Assembly: GCF_019802055.1 (NCBI RefSeq)
Contig: NZ_JAHVHW010000007.1
Span: 186,001-250,000 of the forward strand
Direction: 5' to 3'
Source of the DNA: Ferrimonas balearica
GTDB taxonomy: Bacteria > Pseudomonadota > Gammaproteobacteria > Enterobacterales > Shewanellaceae
Length of the DNA stretch: 64,000 bases
Positions 51,043 through 59,681 of this stretch are shown one piece after another. Made by a program: the position numbers and the translations under genes. The notes below the pieces were generated by a model. It did no database searches. It was not told the origin of the DNA and was given only the letters and a program-made list of their open reading frames with translations. Numbering within the stretch: the first letter of the stretch is position 1; every line of letters begins with the position of its first letter.

Positions 51043-51804
51043 ATGGAACTTACCAATAAGATCGTCGCCATCACCGGCGGAGCCCAGGGTTTGGGACTGG
51101 CGATGGCACAGCGACTGGGTCGCCAGGGGGCGCGTCTGGCGCTGCTGGACATCAATGGCGAACAGCTGGAAAGTGCGGTTAGCACCCTGGCCGCTGAAGG
51201 CATTGAAGCCCGCTGCTACACCCTGGACATCACCAGCGAGTCTCAGGTGGAAGGGGCCTTTGATGCCATCCGCCGGGATTTTGGCGCTCTGGATGTGCTG
51301 ATTAATAACGCCGGTCTGTTGCGGGATGGCCTGTTGATCAAAGCGAAAGAGGGCAAGGTCAGCGACAAGATGTCCCTGGCTCAGTTCCAGTCAGTGATCG
51401 ATGTGAACCTGACCGGCACTTTCCTCTGTGGTCGGGAGGCGGCCGCCCTGATGATTGAGTCCGGCCATGCCGGGGTGATCATCAACATCTCCTCTCTGGC
51501 ACGCTCCGGCAATATGGGGCAGACCAACTACTCCGCCTCCAAGGCGGGTGTGGTGGCGATGACCGTTTCCTGGGCGAAAGAACTGGCCCGCTTTGGCATT
51601 CGGACCGGCGCCGTTGCGCCTGGTGTCATTGCCACCGACATGACCGCGGCCATGAAACCGGAAGCGCTGGAACGCCTTGAGAAGATGGTTCCGGTAGGGC
51701 GCCTTGGCCAGCCGGATGAGGTGGCGCACGCCGTGGAGTTCATTTTGGCCAACGACTACTTCAGTGGTCGGGTGGTGGAGGTGGATGGCGGCATTCGCCT
51801 CTGA
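51043..51804 (+). CDS. Short-chain dehydrogenase, probable 3-hydroxyacyl-CoA dehydrogenase
   Basis: 253-aa SDR with a complete active site: [32 protein letters not shown], Ser in [14 protein letters not shown], and [12 protein letters not shown] with Tyr and Lys. The N-terminal half resembles FabG and 17beta-HSD10-type enzymes; an insertion near [12 protein letters not shown] is unusual for FabG. As last gene of the operon headed by a thiolase, oxidation of 2-methyl-3-hydroxybutyryl-CoA (isoleucine) is the best guess. A terminator follows. Confidence 0.85.
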   Translation: MELTNKIVAITGGAQGLGLAMAQRLGRQGARLALLDINGEQLESAVSTLAAEGIEARCYTLDITSESQVEGAFDAIRRDFGALDVLINNAGLLRDGLLIKAKEGKVSDKMSLAQFQSVIDVNLTGTFLCGREAAALMIESGHAGVIINISSLARSGNMGQTNYSASKAGVVAMTVSWAKELARFGIRTGAVAPGVIATDMTAAMKPEALERLEKMVPVGRLGQPDEVAHAVEFILANDYFSGRVVEVDGGIRL

Positions 51805-51819
51805 GCTGTATCGCCCTTG

Positions 51820-51850
51820 TTAAAGCCAGCGCACCGCGCTGGCTTTTTTT
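51820..51850 (+). terminator. Terminator of the valine/isoleucine operon
   Basis: AAAGCCAGCG, loop CACCG, CGCTGGCTTT, followed by five more T. Confidence 0.92.
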
Positions 51851-51925
51851 GTGTTCAAAAGGTTGCTGACGGATCAATAAAAATGCTTTTGGATCAGCAG
51901 GTTGTTAAAAAGATCAAAAAAGCGT

Positions 51926-51952
51926 TAAAGCAAAGTTTGGGGTGGGCGATAA
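51926..51952 (+). promoter_or_regulatory. Sigma-28 (FliA) promoter of flagellin 1
   Basis: TAAAGCAA, 11-bp spacer, GGCGATAA; the consensus is TAAAGTTT-N11-GCCGATAA. It lies about 70 bp before the flagellin 1 start codon. Confidence 0.85.
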
Positions 51953-52022
51953 ACAGGTTGAGTGTTTGATATGGCCGGCACCGCACAAGGGAAGGCCGAA
52001 CAGCGAAAGAGGACCTTAAGTT

Positions 52023-53405
52023 ATGGCCATCACCGTAAATACCAACGTCACTTCCATGACGGCTCAACGTAACCTGAACGCTTCCAGCGCCAATATGCAG
52101 CAATCCATGGAGCGTCTCTCTTCAGGTCTGCGTATTAACTCCGCCAAGGATGACGCTGCGGGCCTGCAGATCTCCAACCGTTTGACCTCCCAGGTACGAG
52201 GCCTGGACGTGGCAATGCGTAACGCCAACGACGGCATCTCCATTGCCCAGACTGCTGAAGGCGCCATGCAGGAATCCACCAACATCCTGCAGCGTATGCG
52301 TGACCTCTCCCTGCAGTCCGCCAACGGCTCCAACTCCGCCGATGACCGTGCAGCCATGCAGAAAGAGATCACCGCTCTGCAGACTGAGCTGACCCGTATC
52401 GCCGAAACCACCTCCTTCGGTGGCCAGAACCTGCTGAACGGCAGCTACGGTAGCCAGAACTTCCAGGTGGGTGCCAACGCCAACGAAACCATTGGCATCA
52501 CTTTGGGCGACGTATCCGCCAATGCCATCGGCGCCAACACCATCTCCGGTGCCGGTACCGTCTTCGGTACTGCTACTACTGCGGGTGCCTTTGCCGGTGT
52601 GTCTGCCAACGGCAACCTGATTGTTAACGGTTCCAACGGTAAAGCGGACATCGCCCTGACCGCTGGTGACACCGCTACTGTTGTGGCTGATGCCATCAAT
52701 GCGGCAGGTACCGGTGTGAAGGCGGAAGCTTCCGTCAGCACCACCATCGCGAACCTGACCGCCGATTCTGACGCTACTCTGACTGTCGGCACCGATACCT
52801 TTGACCTGGCCAACTACGCCGGTTCCACCAAGTTCCTGGCTGAAGACCTTGCCAAAGCCGGTTACGATGCGGTTTACGACAGCGCGACTGACTCCATCAG
52901 CCTGACCGCGAACAACGTGGACGGTGTGGGTGTGAGCGGCGGTACCGCCGGTTCTGTTGACTTCAATGGTGCCAACGTGGCTGCTGGTGCGGATTCCGAA
53001 GTGAACGCCAGCATCACTCTGACCTCCGCTGAGTCCTTCACTCTGGGCGGTACTCTGCAGGGTGAGATCACCAGCGGCGCGACCTCCAACCTGGATGACG
53101 TGGCCTCCATCGACATCTCCAGTGCTGCTGGCGCCCAGAACGCCATCGCCGTAATCGATGCGGCCATCGGTGGTATCGATTCCCAGCGTGCTGACCTGGG
53201 TGCGGTGCAGAACCGTCTGAGCCACACCATCAACAATCTGGGTAACATTCAGACCAACGTGGCTGACGCCCGCGGTCGTATCCAGGATGTGGACTTCGCC
53301 AAGGAGACCGCAGAGATGACCAAGCAGCAGGTGCTGCAGCAATCTGGTTCCGCCATGCTGGCGCAGGCCAACCAGATCCCGCAGCTGGCCCTGTCCCTGC
53401 TGTAA
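52023..53405 (+). CDS. Flagellin 1
   Basis: 460-aa filament subunit. The conserved D0/D1 N-terminus ([52 protein letters not shown]) and C-terminus ([47 protein letters not shown], ending PQLALSLL) assemble the filament core; the central third (about 150-370) is a low-Lys, Thr/Ala-rich variable surface domain. Nearly identical at both ends to flagellin 2 but different in the middle. It has a sigma-28 promoter and an AGGACC-like site before the ATG. Confidence 0.97.
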   Translation: MAITVNTNVTSMTAQRNLNASSANMQQSMERLSSGLRINSAKDDAAGLQISNRLTSQVRGLDVAMRNANDGISIAQTAEGAMQESTNILQRMRDLSLQSANGSNSADDRAAMQKEITALQTELTRIAETTSFGGQNLLNGSYGSQNFQVGANANETIGITLGDVSANAIGANTISGAGTVFGTATTAGAFAGVSANGNLIVNGSNGKADIALTAGDTATVVADAINAAGTGVKAEASVSTTIANLTADSDATLTVGTDTFDLANYAGSTKFLAEDLAKAGYDAVYDSATDSISLTANNVDGVGVSGGTAGSVDFNGANVAAGADSEVNASITLTSAESFTLGGTLQGEITSGATSNLDDVASIDISSAAGAQNAIAVIDAAIGGIDSQRADLGAVQNRLSHTINNLGNIQTNVADARGRIQDVDFAKETAEMTKQQVLQQSGSAMLAQANQIPQLALSLL

Positions 53406-53508
53406 AACGGATTGGGGGCGCAGCCCCCTCTCTCCTCAGACAGAGCACACCGCTTTCCCTTACAGCTGGCCGTGTGAACTGGGTGAGAAGTCGACTTCGG
53501 TCGATGCC

Positions 53509-53540
53509 AAAAAACGGAAGGCGATTGCCTTTCGTTTTTC
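53509..53540 (+). terminator. Terminator of flagellin 1
   Basis: AAAAACGGAAGGC, loop GATT, GCCTTTCGTTTTT (one mismatch) with a T-run. Confidence 0.88.
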
Positions 53541-53604
53541 TGTTGCGTGTTGGTAAAAATCGTAGCGCTGAATATGGTTTGGTTTTTTGTTGGTTTTTGG
53601 GTGG

Positions 53605-53630
53605 TTAAGCAAAGGTAAAAGTGGCGATTT
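53605..53630 (+). promoter_or_regulatory. Probable sigma-28 promoter of flagellin 2
   Basis: TTAAGCAA, 10-bp spacer, GGCGATTT. Compared with the flagellin 1 promoter it has one base less spacing and a weaker -10, so it is likely weaker or differently controlled. Confidence 0.45.
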
Positions 53631-53755
53631 TTTAAGGTTTTTTCCTTAAGGGCCTATTCCTCGGGCCGAAACAGCGGGTGTAAGGGAAAGCGGTGCGGTA
53701 AAGCACTGAAAATCGATGAGTTACATCGTTGAATCTGTACTGAGGAAGACCATCC

Positions 53756-55180
53756 ATGGCAATCACAGTAAACACTAACGTCACTTCCATGACGGCACAG
53801 CGCAATCTGAACAGCGCCAGTTCCAGCATGCAAACCTCCATGGAGCGTCTCTCCTCCGGTTTGCGCATCAACTCTGCCAAAGACGATGCGGCAGGCCTGC
53901 AGATCTCCAACCGTCTGACCTCTCAGGTTCGCGGTCTGGATGTGGCGATGCGTAACGCCAACGACGGCATCTCCATCGCCCAGACTGCCGAAGGCGCCAT
54001 GCAGGAGTCCACCAACATCCTGCAGCGTATGCGTGACCTGTCCCTGCAGTCTGCTAACGGCTCCAACTCCAGCGATGACCGCGCTGCGATGCAGAAAGAG
54101 ATCTCTGCCCTGCAGACCGAGCTGAACCGTATTGCTGACACCACCTCTTTCGGTGGTCAGAAACTGCTGGACGGTACCTACGGTAGCCAGAGCTTCCAGG
54201 TGGGTTCCAACGCCAACGAAACCATCAACATTGCGCTGCGTAGCACCGACTCCGGTTCCATTGGTTCCAGCCAGATTGGCCAGACCGTTGGCACCGTTGC
54301 AGGCGTAGTGGATGATGGCACTGCCGCGTACACCGCTGGCACCATGACCATCACCAACAGCACCAGCGGCAACACCGCCGACATCGCTGTTGAAGCGACT
54401 GATGACGCTGCCACCCTGGCGAAGAAGATCAACGACGTTAGCGGCACCACTGGCGTATCCGCCACCGCCTCTAACACCATTGAGCTGGACGGCCTGAACT
54501 TTGACGGCGGCACCATGGACTGGGCCATCGGTGGCGCAACCGTTGCCGGCGCAGCCAGCGAGCAGGACCTGGTTGATCAGATCAACGCCCAATCCTCCAC
54601 CACCGGCGTGAGCGCCAGCATTGTGGAAGGTAAGGTCCAGATCACCAGCGACTCTGGTGCCGACATGGACTTTGGTGCAGCCACCTTCACCGGTGGTGGT
54701 GGCTCTGAAGCCATTGGCGTAAAAGCCGTGGTTGATGGTGCTGCTGTGGGTACTGCCTATGACGCGACCGCTTCTGGTACCGCCAACGGCGTACTGAGCT
54801 TCTCCTCCAACTCCGCCTTCACCATTGCTGGTGGTGCTGAAGCGACTACTGGTACTCAGTCCACTCTGAGCACCGTTGCTGGCATCGACATCTCCACCGC
54901 TGACGGCGCGCAATCTGCCATCGACATCATCGACGGCGCGATCTCCATGATCGACAACCAGCGTGCAGACCTGGGTGCGGTGCAGAACCGTCTGAGCCAT
55001 ACCATCAACAACCTGGGCAACATCCAGACCAACGTGGCCGACGCCCGCAGCCGTATTCAGGACGTGGACTTCGCCAAAGAGACCGCTGAGATGACCAAGC
55101 AGCAGGTTCTGCAGCAATCCGGCTCCGCAATGCTGGCTCAGGCCAACCAGATCCCGCAGCTGGCTCTGTCCCTGCTCTAA
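53756..55180 (+). CDS. Flagellin 2
   Basis: 474-aa second filament subunit. The first about 145 residues and last about 90 are almost the same as flagellin 1 (small changes such as [12 protein letters not shown] and SRIQDVDF), while residues about 150-370 are unrelated in detail ([33 protein letters not shown]). This is typical of tandem flagellins used in mixed filaments. GGAAG precedes the ATG. Its stop codon overlaps the -35 of a sigma-28 promoter serving flaG-fliD. Confidence 0.97.
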   Translation: MAITVNTNVTSMTAQRNLNSASSSMQTSMERLSSGLRINSAKDDAAGLQISNRLTSQVRGLDVAMRNANDGISIAQTAEGAMQESTNILQRMRDLSLQSANGSNSSDDRAAMQKEISALQTELNRIADTTSFGGQKLLDGTYGSQSFQVGSNANETINIALRSTDSGSIGSSQIGQTVGTVAGVVDDGTAAYTAGTMTITNSTSGNTADIAVEATDDAATLAKKINDVSGTTGVSATASNTIELDGLNFDGGTMDWAIGGATVAGAASEQDLVDQINAQSSTTGVSASIVEGKVQITSDSGADMDFGAATFTGGGGSEAIGVKAVVDGAAVGTAYDATASGTANGVLSFSSNSAFTIAGGAEATTGTQSTLSTVAGIDISTADGAQSAIDIIDGAISMIDNQRADLGAVQNRLSHTINNLGNIQTNVADARSRIQDVDFAKETAEMTKQQVLQQSGSAMLAQANQIPQLALSLL

Positions 55181-55204
55181 AGGATCGCCACTGACGGCCG
55201 ATAA
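55178..55204 (+). promoter_or_regulatory. Sigma-28 promoter overlapping the flagellin 2 stop codon
   Basis: TAAAGGAT at 55178-55185, 11-bp spacer, GCCGATAA at 55197-55204: exact -10 and good -35 for FliA. The first three bases are the stop codon of flagellin 2. Predicted transcription start near 55211 falls inside the terminator that follows, so transcripts begun here lack part of the stem's 5' arm. Confidence 0.8.
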
Positions 55205-55238
55205 GGACGGTAGGGGCACGCCCCTACCGTTTTTTTAT
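55205..55238 (+). terminator. Terminator of flagellin 2
   Basis: ACGGTAGGGG (55207-55216), loop CACG, CCCCTACCGT (55221-55230), then seven T. Confidence 0.93.
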
Positions 55239-55305
55239 ACCCAAACGGTATGGATAGCGACGGCCGGAACGGGACGTTCGGCACACCACAAGGAGTCCAT
55301 AAAAG

Positions 55306-55707
55306 ATGAATGGCATCGATTCGCTGGGTCTTTCTGGTACGGATCCTGCTTTTAAAACCACAGCGGCGGCAGCGAGCACGCAAAACGCTGGCGTCAGTGG
55401 TGCTGCCCAGCCGGTCTCTAACGCGACACCGGGGGCGGTCAGCGCTGCAGCGCAAAATACCGAGTCTCAGGGCGCTGGCATGGACAGAGACCAGCTCAGC
55501 CGCATTGCCGAGGAGTTGGAGCATTTTGTAGGCGGGATCCAACGAGGTCTCTCTTTCCACGTTGACGAGGATACCGGTCGGGATGTGGTGGTGGTAAAAG
55601 ACATCGCCAGCGACGAGGTGATCCGGCAAATTCCTGCCGAAGAGGTGTTGGAACTTGCCGCCCGTTTGTCGGATCTCACCGGCATGTTGGTTGAAACCGA
55701 GGCCTGA
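55306..55707 (+). CDS. flaG: FlaG family flagellar protein
   Basis: 133-aa protein with a disordered Ala/Thr/Ser-rich N-terminal half and the FlaG domain at the C-terminus (LEHFVGGIQRGLSFHVDEDTGRDVVVVKDIASDEVIRQIPAEEVLELAARL, containing the hallmark VIRQIP). FlaG affects filament length in polar flagella. It stands between flagellin and fliD, the usual vibrio/shewanella order. AAGGAG lies upstream of the ATG. Probably read from the sigma-28 promoter at 55178. Confidence 0.92.
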   Translation: MNGIDSLGLSGTDPAFKTTAAAASTQNAGVSGAAQPVSNATPGAVSAAAQNTESQGAGMDRDQLSRIAEELEHFVGGIQRGLSFHVDEDTGRDVVVVKDIASDEVIRQIPAEEVLELAARLSDLTGMLVETEA

Positions 55708-55743
55708 TAAGGGCCAGAGGCGTGTGCGCCTAAGGATGTTGAT

Positions 55744-57126
55744 ATGGGCTTAACGGCCGCAGGTATTGGTTCCGGACTGGACATTAATGGCATCGTTTCC
55801 GCCTTGGTGGATGCCAGCTTTGTGCCACGCCAGGTCACGCTGGACAAGCGCGAGGCAACGGTACAAACAGAGATCTCTGCCATCGGCACCCTCAAGTCCG
55901 CGATGAGTGAATTTCAGGACAAACTGGAGAAACTTCAGGACCTGGAAACCTTCGACAAGCGGAAGGCCTCAACCAACCTGAGCGATTACCTGAGCGCCAG
56001 TGCCAGCAGCACGGCGACGCCGGGTACCTACAATGTCGTGGTGAAGTCTCTGGCAGAGAGCCACAAAGTAGGCTCTGCCACCGTGTCTGATCCGGACGCC
56101 CCCATTGGCGAAGGTTCACTGACCATCACTGCTGGCGTGGATGACGATGGTAATCCGTTGTCCATGACCCTGGCAGTGGAAGCGGATGACACCCTTGCGG
56201 ACATCGCCGCCAAGATCAACAGCTCTGAAGACAATCCGGGGGTTACCGCTACCATCATTACCGGAGACAACGGTCCCCGCCTGGTGATGAGCTCGGATAA
56301 AACCGGTACTGATAATCAGATCTCCGTCACCGCCACCGATACCACCGGCACCGGACTGACCGATACCTTCGGGGCGATGGAGGAGTTGGTCGCAGCAGCT
56401 AATGCGACCCTGACCATCGATGGCCTGGACGTGACCTCACAGAGCAATGAGGTTAAAGGGGCGATTCAGGGCGTCACACTCAACCTCAAAGATGCGGATC
56501 TCAGTAAGACCACCAAGGTCACCGTTACCAAGGATGCCTCGGGCGCCAAGGGGGCGGTAGAGGAGTTTGTTGAGGCGTACAACAAGCTGCAGGAGTCCAT
56601 CGGCGCCCTGACCGCTTATGACCCGGAAACCGAAGCTGCCGGTCCGCTACAGGGGGACAGCCTGCCCCGATCCATCACCAGCCAGATGCGGAATGTGATG
56701 AGCAGCAGCTTTGACCTGGGTAATGGAGAGAAAGGCGCGCTCTCCCAATTCGGCGTCAGCTTTGACCGTTATGGCAAGCTTGAGATCGACGACGACAAGT
56801 TTAAAGAGGCGCTGGAAAACGACATGTCCAGCCTGGCTCAGTTGTTCGCCGCCGAAGATACCGGCTTGGCGTATCGCCTCGACAGCACCATCGACGTTTA
56901 CACCCAGACCGGCGGCCTGCTCTCCAGCCGGGATGACACCCTGAAGAGTCAACTTGACCGTATTGAAAGCGATCGTGAGCAGTTGGGTCGTCAAATGGCG
57001 GCGTACGAAGCGCGTCTGTTCAAACAGTTCAATGCCATGGATGCCGTGGTGTACCAGCTGAATTCTCAGGCGGCGATGCTGACCGATCGACTTAGCAGCT
57101 TGCCAGGCCTGGTGAAAACGAAATGA
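55744..57126 (+). CDS. fliD: Flagellar hook-associated protein 2 (filament cap)
   Basis: 460-aa cap protein that helps flagellin polymerise at the filament tip. FliD N-terminus GIGSGLDINGIVSALVDASFVPRQVTLDKRE followed by a coiled region, and a C-terminus with FLAxDxGLAYRLDSTIDVYTQTGGLLSSRDDTL-like helix (AEDTGLAYRL) and RLFKQFNAMDAVVYQLNSQAAML. Length matches polar-flagellum FliD. Its stop overlaps the next gene's ATG, so translation is coupled. Confidence 0.95.
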   Translation: MGLTAAGIGSGLDINGIVSALVDASFVPRQVTLDKREATVQTEISAIGTLKSAMSEFQDKLEKLQDLETFDKRKASTNLSDYLSASASSTATPGTYNVVVKSLAESHKVGSATVSDPDAPIGEGSLTITAGVDDDGNPLSMTLAVEADDTLADIAAKINSSEDNPGVTATIITGDNGPRLVMSSDKTGTDNQISVTATDTTGTGLTDTFGAMEELVAAANATLTIDGLDVTSQSNEVKGAIQGVTLNLKDADLSKTTKVTVTKDASGAKGAVEEFVEAYNKLQESIGALTAYDPETEAAGPLQGDSLPRSITSQMRNVMSSSFDLGNGEKGALSQFGVSFDRYGKLEIDDDKFKEALENDMSSLAQLFAAEDTGLAYRLDSTIDVYTQTGGLLSSRDDTLKSQLDRIESDREQLGRQMAAYEARLFKQFNAMDAVVYQLNSQAAMLTDRLSSLPGLVKTK

Positions 57127-57455
57127 TGATGGCGACCGAACAGACACTGGCTGAACTGAATCAACGGATCGAGTCAGCCCTCAAGGGGCTGGCTGAGGCC
57201 AATGATGAACAGCGAGAGTTACTGCTGGCGCAGCTAACCGATGAATTGGATGCCCGGGAAGTGGCTCTGAAGGGCCTGATGACCACCGAGCTCGGACAAA
57301 ACCCGGAATGGCTTCAGGAACAGCTAAAGCTGACTCAGTTCCTGACCATTCAGGCCAACCAACACCTGGCCGACCAGCGCATGCGGCTGGGCGGCTATCG
57401 AAAGGGCCGTAAACAGGTCCAAACCTATCAGCAAATAGAAGCAGGAAGAGGCTAA
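57123..57455 (+). CDS. FliT-like small flagellar protein
   Basis: 110-aa, strongly helical, charged protein (ATEQTLAELNQRIESALKGL, LLAQLTDELDAREVALKGLM) between fliD and fliS. The position and size match FliT/FlaH-like export chaperones for FliD in polar-flagellum clusters, but sequence similarity to enterobacterial FliT is not obvious by eye. Starts with three ATGs in a row (57123, 57126, 57129); overlaps fliD by 4 bp, and its TAA overlaps the fliS start (TAATG). Confidence 0.7.
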   Translation: MMMATEQTLAELNQRIESALKGLAEANDEQRELLLAQLTDELDAREVALKGLMTTELGQNPEWLQEQLKLTQFLTIQANQHLADQRMRLGGYRKGRKQVQTYQQIEAGRG

Positions 57456-57856
57456 TGCGAGGCTCACTGAAGGCATACAACAAGGTCAACATCAGCAGTC
57501 AGGCCGCCGAGGCCAGCCCCCATAAGGTGGTGCAACTGCTGCTGGGTGGCAGCATCGACAAGCTGCTGCAGGCCAAATTAGCAACAGAGCAGGGAGAGCA
57601 GGGCAAAAAAGGTGAGCTCATCAGCCGTACCATGGAGATCATCGCGCATCTTCAGGCGGCTCTGGATTTTGAGCAGGGTGGGGAAATCGCTCAGAACCTG
57701 TCTGCCATGTATGACTATATGATGCGCCGTCTGGTGGTCGCGAATCAGAACAGTGACGTTGAGGCGTTGCTTGAGGTAGTTGACCTGCTGCGCACAGTGA
57801 AGTCCGGCTGGGACGCCATTCCCGTTGAACAACACAATCTGAAAAAGCCGGCGTAA
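57455..57856 (+). CDS. fliS: Flagellin export chaperone FliS
   Basis: 133-aa four-helix protein that binds unassembled flagellin and delivers it for secretion. N-terminal LKAYNKVNISSQAAEASPHKVVQLLLGGSIDKL and AALDFEQGGEIAQNLSAMYDYMMRRLVVAN are clear FliS stretches. Its ATG overlaps the upstream stop (TAATG). A perfect hairpin follows 18 bp after the stop. Confidence 0.95.
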   Translation: MRGSLKAYNKVNISSQAAEASPHKVVQLLLGGSIDKLLQAKLATEQGEQGKKGELISRTMEIIAHLQAALDFEQGGEIAQNLSAMYDYMMRRLVVANQNSDVEALLEVVDLLRTVKSGWDAIPVEQHNLKKPA

Positions 57857-57874
57857 ACAACCGGGATACAAATT

Positions 57875-57906
57875 GTCAGATGACCGTTTCACTCTGGTCA
57901 TCTGAC
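57875..57906 (+). terminator. Hairpin after fliS
   Basis: GTCAGATGACC (57875-57885) and GGTCATCTGAC (57896-57906), a perfect 11-bp stem with a 10-nt loop. No T-run follows, so termination is probable but not certain. Confidence 0.6.
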
Positions 57907-58000
57907 CTCATGGTTTCAGTTTTACAGTGCCTTGGTCGACTCCCGTCAGGAAGGTCCGATTTTTCTGTGGGTTGAAAAGTAATCGGCAGTGTCTTCTCGG

Positions 58001-58028
58001 CTTGCTAAGACGGATTGGCTCGTTACAA
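58001..58028 (+). promoter_or_regulatory. Sigma-70 type promoter of flrA
   Basis: TTGCTA at 58001-58006, 16-bp spacer, TACAAT at 58023-58028, about 110 bp before the flrA start. This fits FlrA as the class I gene of the polar flagellar hierarchy. Confidence 0.5.
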
Positions 58029-58139
58029 TGAGCCCAGCTAACTCGCATTCGAAGGCGGGAGAAACCCGTCCGATACTCACTTATCTACAATAAAGAGAAC
58101 TGGCCAGGGCGAAGGGAATCTACCCCGGTAAGCATAACC

Positions 58140-59570
58140 ATGCAGATTGATCAGCGCATATTGCTTGTAGACAGCGACGATGCTCGCCGCCAGAAACTCA
58201 GCTACCTGCTGGAGTTTCTCGGAGAGCCAGTCGAGCATGCCGACTTTTCGGCGTTGGCGAATCGTCTCGCCACGGAGCGCTTTCGATCCGTGATCATCGG
58301 CGGAACCCCTCAAGGTGATCTCGAACTGGAGCCGCTGCTAAAGCGCCATTCTCGCCAGCCTTTTCTGACACTGGGTTCCCCATTCCTGACACAACCCAAT
58401 CTGGTTGGGCATCTGGATGAACCGTTCGCTTACGGTCAGATCACCGAACTGCTCCATTATTGTCAGGTCTACCAACGGGTGCGTTACGAAGTCGCGCCCA
58501 CCAGTCCGAATCAGACCAAATTGTTTCGTTCCCTGGTGGGACGAAGTGAAGCGATCTCCCAGGTTCGTCACCTATTGGCACAGGTCGCGCAGACCGACGC
58601 CAGCGTGCTGGTGACCGGTGAGTCCGGTACCGGCAAAGAGGTGGTTGCCCGCAACATTCACTATCTCTCGTCTCATCGTGACGGCCCCTTTATTCCGGTG
58701 AACTGTGGCGCGATTCCGCCAGACCTGCTGGAAAGTGAGCTGTTCGGGCATGAGAAGGGCGCCTTTACCGGAGCCGTCGCGACCCGAAAGGGGCGCTTTG
58801 AGTTGGCCGAGGGCGGTACCCTGTTTCTGGATGAGATTGGCGACATGCCGCCCCATATGCAGGTGAAGATCCTGCGGGTTCTGCAGGAGCGTTGCTTCGA
58901 GCGGGTTGGCGGCAACAAGTCGATTCAGTCCAATGTCCGGATCGTCGCTGCCACCCACCGCGATCTGGAGAAGATGATCGCTGATGGCGAGTTCCGTGAG
59001 GATCTCTACTACCGCCTCAATGTGTTCCCCATCGAGATGCCCTCGTTGCGCGATCGCGCTGAGGACATTCCGCTGCTGCTCAATGAACTGGTCAGCCGCA
59101 TCGAAGGGGAGGGCAAAGGCACGGTACGCTTTACCAAGCGGGCCATAGACTCTCTGGTTGAGCATCCCTGGTCCGGTAACGTCCGTGAACTTTCCAACCT
59201 GGTTGAACGGATGGTGATTCTGTTCCCGGGCGGTTTGGTGGACGTCAACGACCTGCCTACCAAGTATCGTCATGTTGAAGTGCCGGAGTTTACCCCGGAG
59301 TACCCTGAAGAGATGCAGGAGCGGGACGCGCTGGCGGCTCTGTTCAGTGGTGAAGAGCCGGTCGAGATCCCCGAACAGCGCTTCAACAATGAACTGCCCG
59401 AGGACGGCGTTAACCTGAAAGATATGCTGGCAGAGCTTGAGGTCGATATGATCCGCCAGGCTCTCGACCAGGGCAGCGGCGTCGTGGCACGCGCTGCAGA
59501 ACTGCTGGGGATGCGCCGTACCACCCTGGTAGAGAAGATGCGCAAATACGGCCTTTCCAAAGAGGGGTAA
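58140..59570 (+). CDS. flrA: Flagellar master regulator FlrA (FleQ-type sigma-54 activator)
   Basis: 476-aa regulator that starts the polar flagellar cascade. The N-terminal FleQ domain looks like a receiver but lacks the phospho-accepting Asp (SVIIGGTPQ where Asp is expected), as known for FleQ/FlrA. The AAA+ domain has [13 protein letters not shown] (Walker A), GAFTGA sigma-54 loop, and FLDEIGDMP (Walker B); the C-terminus carries a Fis-type helix-turn-helix ([26 protein letters not shown]). In vibrios cyclic di-GMP inhibits FlrA. Monocistronic with its own promoter, upstream of flrBC. Confidence 0.96.
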   Translation: MQIDQRILLVDSDDARRQKLSYLLEFLGEPVEHADFSALANRLATERFRSVIIGGTPQGDLELEPLLKRHSRQPFLTLGSPFLTQPNLVGHLDEPFAYGQITELLHYCQVYQRVRYEVAPTSPNQTKLFRSLVGRSEAISQVRHLLAQVAQTDASVLVTGESGTGKEVVARNIHYLSSHRDGPFIPVNCGAIPPDLLESELFGHEKGAFTGAVATRKGRFELAEGGTLFLDEIGDMPPHMQVKILRVLQERCFERVGGNKSIQSNVRIVAATHRDLEKMIADGEFREDLYYRLNVFPIEMPSLRDRAEDIPLLLNELVSRIEGEGKGTVRFTKRAIDSLVEHPWSGNVRELSNLVERMVILFPGGLVDVNDLPTKYRHVEVPEFTPEYPEEMQERDALAALFSGEEPVEIPEQRFNNELPEDGVNLKDMLAELEVDMIRQALDQGSGVVARAAELLGMRRTTLVEKMRKYGLSKEG

Positions 59571-59615
59571 GCCGACCGGCTTACCCCCCTCTCCCTCTCA
59601 GCTCCAACCCTTTTC

Positions 59616-59631
59616 TGGTACAGAATCTGCA
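59616..59631 (+). promoter_or_regulatory. Sigma-54 promoter of flrBC
   Basis: TGGTACA-GAAT-CTGCA: GG and GC at the -24/-12 distance of the consensus TGGCACG-N4-TTGCA, 50 bp before flrB. Fits FlrA-dependent class II control. Confidence 0.7.
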
Positions 59632-59681
59632 TATCCCTGCAGAACCAAAGGATTAACAGCGTTTTTTTGACGGATAGCGGT

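Larger units (their letters stand above)
53448..53695. repeat. 17-bp perfect inverted repeat flanking the flagellin 2 promoter
   Basis: CACCGCTTTCCCTTACA at 53448-53464 and its exact reverse complement TGTAAGGGAAAGCGGTG at 53679-53695, separated by 214 bp. Arm 1 is in the 3' untranslated region of flagellin 1; arm 2 is in the 5' leader of flagellin 2. The segment between holds the flagellin 1 terminator and the flagellin 2 promoter. Confidence 0.9.
53406..53755 (+). other. 350-bp intergenic region between the two flagellin genes
   Basis: Contains, left to right: a GGGGGC-GCA-GCCCCC hairpin (53414-53428), arm 1 of a 17-bp inverted repeat (53448-53464), the flagellin 1 terminator (53509-53540), a weak sigma-28 promoter (53605-53630), a TTAAGG-T6-CCTTAA hairpin (53632-53649), arm 2 of the inverted repeat (53679-53695), and the flagellin 2 ribosome binding site before 53756. 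Confidence 0.7.

Noticed and set aside
51970-51990. Possible sigma-54 promoter before flagellin 1 (TGGCCGG...CGCA)
   Set aside because: The GG to GC distance is two bases too short for a -24/-12 promoter, whereas a clean sigma-28 promoter lies just upstream.
52122-53342. Long antisense frame opposite flagellin 1 (a similar one opposite flagellin 2)
   Set aside because: The same type of frame appears opposite both flagellins because their sequences are similar; no domain or start signal supports it.
53632-53649. TTAAGG-T6-CCTTAA hairpin as a terminator or attenuator before flagellin 2
   Set aside because: Six weak base pairs without a following T-run; it sits at the predicted transcription start and may be chance in an AT-rich stretch.
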